NCBI GenBank assembly: GCA_900768795.1
Contig: CAAGEH010000020.1
Span: 46,568-110,567, forward strand
Reading direction: 5' to 3'
DNA: 64,000 nucleotides
Source of the DNA: an uncultured Collinsella sp.
Lineage (GTDB): Bacteria; Actinomycetota; Coriobacteriia; Coriobacteriales; Coriobacteriaceae
The translations under genes were made by a program, and so were the position numbers. The notes under the pieces were generated by a model, which was not told where the DNA came from, searched no databases, and saw only the letters and a program-made list of their open reading frames with translations. Below are positions 59,801-64,000 of the stretch, one piece after another (position 1 is the first letter of the stretch; every line of letters starts with the position of its first letter).

Positions 59801-61045
59801 GTAAAGATGACGCAGGCGCTCCTCGAGGCGCGCTATTCCGATGCGGGGACCAGGATCGTTCCGGTTAAGGCAAGCATGTCGCATAACCTGCGTGAGGTCG
59901 CCGGGTTGGTAAAATGCCGTGAAGCCAACGATTTTCATCATGCACATGATGCCTATTTGGCATGCCGAATGGGTTTGTTCATTCAATTGCGCCATCCCGG
60001 AATGTATGACAATCCCATTGGTTATTCGCATGTGATTAAAAAATACGTTCAGGAGCAGTCAGAAGTTTTCAAAAAGATCCATAGGATGCCGGGTTCGGCG
60101 GGTTTTGTGGTTAATAGTTTTATGAGCTCGGGTTTCGACAAAGAGACGGGCGAGGTGTTTAAGGATACCTGGGATGCCGAAGCAGAAGTTGAGGACATTC
60201 GCCGTGCGCTCAACTATCGTCAGTGCTATATCTCGAGGATGCCGCAGGAGGATAGCGGTGCTTTTTGGAAAGCGACCATCTACTCTCCACGTGATCCAAA
60301 GATGGGTCCCAAACTTGCATTGGCAACCAAGCAAGGGCTTGATCCCAAGCGTTACGGCGGCTTTTCGAGTCAACAATTCGCGTATTTCTTTATCTACGAG
60401 GCAAAGAAGAAGGACAAACCGACGTTTAGGTTTTCGCAAGTGCCTGTATGGCTTGCGGCGCGCATAGAGGCTCATGCGGGCGCTCTTGACGATTACGCAC
60501 GCGGGCTTGCAGAAGACGAAGGCTTGGAATACGTAGGTATCACGCGCTCGAAGATTTATAAAAAGCAGCTGATTGAGGTTGATGGCGAGAGGTTTTTTAT
60601 TACTGGCAAAAAGGCGATGCTAAATGCTACCGAAATAGCATTTAGCATCGATGAGTGTGCGGTCCTCCAGAGCTACATTTCGACGAAGGGCGAAAATATC
60701 CCTCTCTGCTTTTCCTCTTGCGTAGATGTGCAAGATATAGTTTTGAGAATTTTTGCTGCTCAACAGCATGCAACCAAACTGTTTCGCCAATTAGGGCTAA
60801 ATGAGAAAAAGACTGCTTTTGAAGCGCTTGAAGAGGATTCTAAACTTGAAATAATTTTGCGTATTCTATCTCTTATTAACGGCGCGGTTGGAATGGCGGA
60901 TTTGAGAGAAATCGGAGGTTCGAAGTTTGCTGGCTACTTACAGCCAAACTACTCCAAACTTTTGAACGACCCCAAAACCTCTTTCTACATTATTGACCAG
61001 TCAGTGACGGGCATGTTTGAGAGGAGGACTCGTGTCGGGCTTTAG
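56876..61045 (+). CDS. cas9: Type II-A CRISPR endonuclease Cas9
   Basis: This 1389-aa RNA-guided nuclease cuts both strands of matching DNA. The RuvC residues are intact: Asp15 (GLDMGTGSVGW), Glu802 (FIEVTRDE) and His1022/Asp1025 (HHAHDAYLA). The HNH site is intact: YEVDHIIP with His890. The Arg-rich bridge helix (RRRYVRRRWRLDLL) follows RuvC-I, and the C-terminal PAM-interacting domain ends like S. pyogenes Cas9 (DQSVTGMFERR). I start at the ATG at 56876 because AAGGAG (56861-56866) lies 9 bp upstream; the ATG at 56858 would put that site inside the gene. GC content is well below the flanking chromosome, suggesting transfer. The PAM cannot be read from sequence. Confidence 0.96.
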   Translation: MNLRNYPGEYSVGLDMGTGSVGWAVTDETGKLLHFKKKPTWGSRLFDSAQPASEARVHRGQRRRYVRRRWRLDLLQKLFEPAMDEVDPGFFNRLNHSRTVDGDPIFTQDFTRADYYDRFPTIYHLRAYLMDTDEQADLRLVYLAVHNIVKHRGNFLRQGEKLTAKTAKTSDALTAFNAALNNWCESREYDFANINKIKAAEILADERSSRSQKARSIQDLVKVDTADAAASKKLAKAIGNAAVGLQCEFKDIFGDFECEATKLVLSDDEKLEALQAACPDDCAELLEAICGVYSAYVLQGLLSYAEGETISRNMIEKYNQYARDLGTLKDLVRLYVSDSYESFFRGPTYHDANDDDSSRDYDVSKAVGYTAYDLHKTSYEDFAKQVGKLFASTDAASDERYVQMMDAFAKQRFLRRLKTSDNGAIYYQLHLEELHAILKNQGRFYPFLKSDSTKIESLVTFRIPYYVGPLTAKNAAQDAHGKHRFQWSERKPGMEDAVITPWNWDLVIDKNKSAEKFIMRMTGDCSYLAGEKVLPKQSLLYEEFCVLNELNGVKWSDDGDDWHRLDAAQRQGIIHDLFHQKRRVTYKMIADWLVREGDAHAPIVKGGQGESALESKMGSYIFFAKDVFGVNELNHVDYPVIEKIILWNTLFEDRTIFEEKLKEEFGPQGNSMLTSEQVKTIRKKRLTGWGRLSEKYLCGIKVDTQAGRRVSIMDVLREGNPNSDRRQGETMVMMEILHDDALGFQQKIDEHNRAYYAKHEKAMGVNELPGSPAIRRSLNQAIRIVDEIAKIAGHAPANVFIEVTRDEDEDKKGKRTKKRWVNIEEALARFKDEGGALDVADDLKRLKNADVELDERLTLYLMQNGKCLYSNRAIDLDKLLAGSGEYEVDHIIPRAYIKDDSLENKALVYRSENQTKTDQLLIDKSVRQKMSETWNRLHNAGMMGDKKYRNLLRSNINEQALKGFIARQLVETSQMVKMTQALLEARYSDAGTRIVPVKASMSHNLREVAGLVKCREANDFHHAHDAYLACRMGLFIQLRHPGMYDNPIGYSHVIKKYVQEQSEVFKKIHRMPGSAGFVVNSFMSSGFDKETGEVFKDTWDAEAEVEDIRRALNYRQCYISRMPQEDSGAFWKATIYSPRDPKMGPKLALATKQGLDPKRYGGFSSQQFAYFFIYEAKKKDKPTFRFSQVPVWLAARIEAHAGALDDYARGLAEDEGLEYVGITRSKIYKKQLIEVDGERFFITGKKAMLNATEIAFSIDECAVLQSYISTKGENIPLCFSSCVDVQDIVLRIFAAQQHATKLFRQLGLNEKKTAFEALEEDSKLEIILRILSLINGAVGMADLREIGGSKFAGYLQPNYSKLLNDPKTSFYIIDQSVTGMFERRTRVGL
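60615..60650. repeat. Perfect 15-bp inverted repeat inside cas9
   Basis: CGATGCTAAATGCTA (60615-60629), loop CCGAAA, TAGCATTTAGCATCG (60636-60650). It lies in the PAM-interacting domain coding region (about residue 1247-1259) and would fold into a strong mRNA hairpin or DNA cruciform. No T tract follows, so it is not a standard terminator. Confidence 0.9.
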
Positions 61046-61913
61046 GAATATTGTCATCACGAATCCCTGCAAACTGCAGTACAAAGGTGGCTATATGGTC
61101 GTTCGTCGCGAGGACGACACGACTAAAATCCATCTTTCGGAGATTTCATCGGTTGTACTGCAGACCAATCAGGTGTTTGTGAGCGCCTACCTGTTGTCCG
61201 AGCTTGCTAAAGCGAAGGTCGCTTTTATCGTTTCCGATGAGAAACGTGATCCTATCGGACAATATCTGCCGCTATACGGAGCTCACAATACGAGCAAGCG
61301 AATCGCGGAGCAGCTTGAATGGGGCGAGCCGATCAAGAAACGCGTATGGCAACGCATCGTGCGCGACAAAATCAAGCATCAATCCGATGTGCTTCATGCT
61401 CGTGCGCGCGAAGAGCAAGGGGAATCGCTTAAGAGCATCGTCGCAGATGTGCGTTCGGGAGACACTACGAATCGCGAGGGCCATGCGGCTCGACTCTACT
61501 TTAATGCGCTGTTTGGCCCCGGATTCTCGCGTGACGACGACACGCCTCTCAATGCAGCCCTCAACTACGGATATGCCGTTCTGCTGTCGAGCGTTAATCG
61601 CGAGATCGTTGCTCGCGGCTATCTCACTCAGACGGGCATTTGCCATAGAAACGAGTTTAATCAGTTCAATTTGAGCTGCGATTTCATGGAGCCGTTCAGG
61701 CCTATCGTCGATCGCATCGTGTTTGACAATTTCGATGGCGATTTTGACAAAGAAACTAAGTTAATGTTGGTTGATATGCTTAACCAAGGCATTGCATACC
61801 GCGGCGGTACGTATCGAGTCGGGTCGGTGATCTCGCTGTATGTCGCGGATTGTTTCAAGGCGCTTGCACGCAGATTGTCCGTTGACGAGATCGAGCCGTT
61901 TGGTGTCGTATGA
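61032..61913 (+). CDS. cas1: CRISPR integrase Cas1 (type II)
   Basis: This 293-aa protein, with Cas2, inserts new spacers at the leader end. The family core is seen in EGHAARLYFNALFG, containing the active-site Glu, and LNYGYAVLLSSVNREIVARGY, with later His/Asp ligands in THICHRNEFNQFNLSCD-like sequence (GICHRNEFNQ). The start is GTG at 61032, placed by GAGGAGG 4-10 bp upstream, giving a 14-bp overlap with cas9 and a good match to type II Cas1 N-termini (GFRNIVI). Confidence 0.94.
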   Translation: MSGFRNIVITNPCKLQYKGGYMVVRREDDTTKIHLSEISSVVLQTNQVFVSAYLLSELAKAKVAFIVSDEKRDPIGQYLPLYGAHNTSKRIAEQLEWGEPIKKRVWQRIVRDKIKHQSDVLHARAREEQGESLKSIVADVRSGDTTNREGHAARLYFNALFGPGFSRDDDTPLNAALNYGYAVLLSSVNREIVARGYLTQTGICHRNEFNQFNLSCDFMEPFRPIVDRIVFDNFDGDFDKETKLMLVDMLNQGIAYRGGTYRVGSVISLYVADCFKALARRLSVDEIEPFGVV

Positions 61914-62245
61914 GCGAGGGTGGGAGGATTAGGTACATGAGGCTCGTCGTTTTCTTCGATTTGCCGGTCGATACGCCGGCTCAGCGCAAGAATTACCGCG
62001 TTTTCCGAAAGTTCCTTCTCAAAGACGGTTACCTAATGCTGCAGGAATCAGTTTACGCAAAGCTTGTCGTTAACGATGGGGCTGCAGGTAGTGCTGTTCA
62101 ACGTTTACGCAAACACCGTCCTCCGGCGGGTCTAGTGCAGGTGCTTAAGGTTACCGAATCTCAGTTTTCTACTATGGAGTACATAACAGGAAATCGGGAG
62201 GCATATGACGAAGTCGACACCATGGAGGAGCTCATGGTGCTATGA
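61910..62245 (+). CDS. cas2: CRISPR-associated Cas2
   Basis: This 111-aa ferredoxin-fold protein forms the adaptation complex with Cas1. The first beta strand MRLVVFFDLPVDT carries the conserved Asp, and KNYRVFRKFLLKDGYLMLQESVY follows. An ATGA overlap with cas1 supports the start at 61910, and type II-A Cas2 proteins often have a few residues before the YMR; an ATG at 61937 after GGGAGGA is an alternative. It overlaps csn2 by 4 bp. Confidence 0.94.
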   Translation: MSEGGRIRYMRLVVFFDLPVDTPAQRKNYRVFRKFLLKDGYLMLQESVYAKLVVNDGAAGSAVQRLRKHRPPAGLVQVLKVTESQFSTMEYITGNREAYDEVDTMEELMVL

Positions 62246-62922
62246 GGCTTGTATTCGGAGGTTTGGAGCATGCGGTGGAGCTCGCGGCGGGGGAGACCGC
62301 GGTTCTGCAAGTGGAAAACGCAGCTCTGTTTGCACGCATCGTTAGGTCTTTGATTTCGGAGGAGGGACGTTACGCCGTTGAGCCCTATTCGATTTGGGAT
62401 GGGGAGAATGAGGTTAAGCCATCGACTGCTTTGATGATGGTGCCCGACTCCATGAATCTACCTTGGGATGACCGCTCGTTTACCACCGCGGTGACCAAAC
62501 GAATTGAGCGGGAGTTTCTCGAGGATGAAGAGCTGCGCATTCAAGTAGAGTCTGCGGAGCGGACGATGCACGCTCGCCTTGCCAGTTTGAATCTTGGTTT
62601 CAACGCTGACTTTAGCTTTGGATTAGAATGGGATTTGAAGCGTTACCTCAAGTTCATGGGATTTGGCGCAGCGGTTCAAGAAGAAAAATCGTTCCTTGAT
62701 AATTTGCTTAACTTTCTTTCATTTGCTCTTGACGCGGGTTGTAAAAAGGCCATCGTGTTTGTGAATTTGAAAACTTTTTTGACGAAAAATGAGCTTGAGA
62801 AGCTGTACGAGCATGTGTTTTTTCTAAATTTATGCGTCTTGCTACTTGAGAATAAACACGATAGCAGCTCGTACGAACACGAACATAAATTGGTTGTTGA
62901 CCTGCAGCTTCTTGAACATTGA
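62242..62922 (+). CDS. csn2: CRISPR-associated Csn2 (type II-A marker)
   Basis: This 226-aa protein is the type II-A-specific adaptation factor, a ring-forming protein that binds DNA ends and works with Cas1, Cas2 and Cas9. Sequence similarity between Csn2 proteins is low; position, length and the LFARIVRSL...NLPWDDRSF...VFVNLKTFLTKNELEKLYEHV pattern support it. Its 3' half is very AT-rich (about 35% GC in 62761-62820). ATGA overlap with cas2. The array leader starts directly after the stop. Confidence 0.85.
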   Translation: MRLVFGGLEHAVELAAGETAVLQVENAALFARIVRSLISEEGRYAVEPYSIWDGENEVKPSTALMMVPDSMNLPWDDRSFTTAVTKRIEREFLEDEELRIQVESAERTMHARLASLNLGFNADFSFGLEWDLKRYLKFMGFGAAVQEEKSFLDNLLNFLSFALDAGCKKAIVFVNLKTFLTKNELEKLYEHVFFLNLCVLLLENKHDSSSYEHEHKLVVDLQLLEH

Positions 62923-62977
62923 AAGGTTATACCGGCTAGCTTGTCCGTCCCTTCGCAGTGGGGAATTTGCTTCAATG
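62923..62977 (+). promoter_or_regulatory. CRISPR leader
   Basis: Only 55 bp separate the csn2 stop from the first repeat, so array promoter elements may overlap the end of csn2. TATACC at 62928-62933 is a -10 candidate without a good -35. The repeat-proximal sequence GAATTTGCTTCAATG has ATTTG as in streptococcal leader ends (ATTTGAG), but shifted away from the repeat. Confidence 0.5.
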
Positions 62978-64000
62978 GTTTTGGAGCAGTGCCGATCTAA
63001 CTGGTAATTAAACGAGGCGCAGTAAACGAACTGCCATATGCCGGTTTTGGAGCAGTGCCGATCTAACTGGTAATTAAACAGTCATTATACTCGGCGTACC
63101 CGGTGAACGTTTTGGAGCAGTGCCGATCTAACTGGTAATTAAACTCGGTCATGCCGCCCGCGTTGCTGATGGTGTTTTGGAGCAGTGCCGATCTAACTGG
63201 TAATTAAACCCATCCCCGGCACGCTCGGTAACGTCGGAAGTTTTGGAGCAGTGCCGATCTAACTGGTAATTAAACGATTTCTCGAGGTGGTTATGATGGC
63301 TCGGAGTTTTGGAGCAGTGCCGATCTAACTGGTAATTAAACCCACCACCCGTTACCGTCGCCCCACCCGCCGTTTTGGAGCAGTGCCGATCTAACTGGTA
63401 ATTAAACGTCGATTACGACCTTGCAGCACTGTTACCTGTTTTGGAGCAGTGCCGATCTAACTGGTAATTAAACTTAGTCTTCCTCACCGTCGTCTCCCCT
63501 ATTGTTTTGGAGCAGTGCCGATCTAACTGGTAATTAAACCGAGTTTGAGGGTGTCGAGAAAGGGGCGGAGTTTTGGAGCAGTGCCGATCTAACTGGTAAT
63601 TAAACACACCATCGAGCCGCCACGGAAGGCGGCCAGTTTTGGAGCAGTGCCGATCTAACTGGTAATTAAACTTGCCGCTCATGCGCATCATATCGCGTAT
63701 GTTTTGGAGCAGTGCCGATCTAACTGGTAATTAAACTCACCGTTCCGGATCATCATCTACGGGCCGGTTTTGGAGCAGTGCCGATCTAACTGGTAATTAA
63801 ACGGTCCTCGTCGGTCTGTCCGTCCATGTATTGTTTTGGAGCAGTGCCGATCTAACTGGTAATTAAACCCACACGGGCCGCGAGCGAGGAGTTGCGTGTT
63901 TTGGAGCAGTGCCGATCTAACTGGTAATTAAACTAAAGTCGCAGCGCAAGCTTGGTCAAGAGGTTTTGGAGCAGTGCCGATCTAACTGGTAATTAAACCA
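62978..64000 (+). CRISPR. Type II-A CRISPR array, 16 repeats, runs off window
   Basis: Sixteen identical 36-bp repeats begin GTTTTGGAGCAGTGCC and end GGTAATTAAAC. The first is at 62978-63013 and the last at 63963-63998; the window then ends 2 bp into the next spacer. The 15 complete spacers are 30 bp except five or six of 29 bp, and all differ. The lack of repeat decay at this end, next to csn2, marks the leader side and recent activity. Spacers are GC-rich, fitting phages or plasmids of a high-GC host. I saw no match between a spacer and the rest of this window by eye. Confidence 0.99.

Noticed and set aside
63413..63691. Minus-strand ORF with a repeated FNYQLDRHCSKT motif
   Set aside because: It is only the translation of the CRISPR repeats and spacers; no start signal and no protein logic.
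62978..64000. Per-spacer promoters within the repeats (as in Neisseria type II-C)
   Set aside because: The repeat end TGGTAATTAAAC only weakly resembles an extended -10, and no matching -35 can be conserved across variable spacers.

Overview
The window is about 64 kb of high-GC DNA (roughly 60-65% in most genes, lower in the last 7 kb). It looks like a chromosome segment from a Coriobacteriia-type gut actinobacterium, most likely Collinsella or a close relative. The reasons are the gene content (gltBD, a FucO-type dehydrogenase, fhs with fchA and folD, RuvCAB, an AddAB-like pair), strong GC3 bias, GTG/TTG starts and clear Shine-Dalgarno sites. The genus is my inference; no rRNA or tRNA gene is present to confirm it.

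Layout. 1-6.9 kb: the end of smpB, then the glutamate synthase operon gltBD. 7.0-10.8 kb: a copper module on the minus strand (copA, copZ, csoR, then a small membrane zinc-ribbon protein) behind a textbook CsoR palindrome. 10.9-12.4 kb: a repeat-rich patch and a broken zinc-ribbon/DUF6273-like gene with two homopolymer frameshifts and an in-frame TGA. 12.7-24.9 kb: a DEAD-box RNA helicase, a CPBP protease, a YgiQ-type radical SAM protein, a YoaK/DUF1275 protein, fucO, an M42 peptidase, a glutamate-cysteine ligase-like enzyme and mnmA. 25.1-27.7 kb: cysK divergent from an Rrf2 regulator with a shared operator candidate, a small holin-like membrane protein and a YerC/TrpR-like regulator. 27.9-41.9 kb: a DNA repair and replication block (addB-like, addA-like, dnaE, SNF2-family ATPase). 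42.0-46.8 kb: a MITE-like inverted repeat, an NAD synthetase-like protein that has lost its catalytic motifs, and ruvCAB. 46.9-51.8 kb: one-carbon metabolism (fhs, fchA, folD) interleaved with upp and a DUF523 protein. 52.0-56.5 kb: a CDF metal exporter, a Gfo/Idh/MocA oxidoreductase and a C69 dipeptidase.

56.7-64 kb: a complete type II-A CRISPR-Cas locus, in the order tracrRNA (minus strand), cas9, cas1, cas2, csn2, leader, array. The array has 16 identical 36-bp repeats and 15 complete spacers of 29-30 bp, and runs off the window. The cas genes are joined by short overlaps. Cas9 (1389 aa) keeps all RuvC and HNH catalytic residues. The tracrRNA anti-repeat lies only about 35 bp before the cas9 start codon. 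Candidate cas9 and tracrRNA promoters appear to interlock there, the cas9 one lying inside the anti-repeat DNA.

The observations most worth following are: the nested tracrRNA/cas9 promoter arrangement; a perfect 15-bp inverted repeat inside the cas9 C-terminal coding region; the NAD synthetase-like protein with both active sites degraded; and a FolD that lacks the cyclohydrolase lysine and glutamine but sits 3 bp downstream of fchA, suggesting a split dehydrogenase/cyclohydrolase pair.
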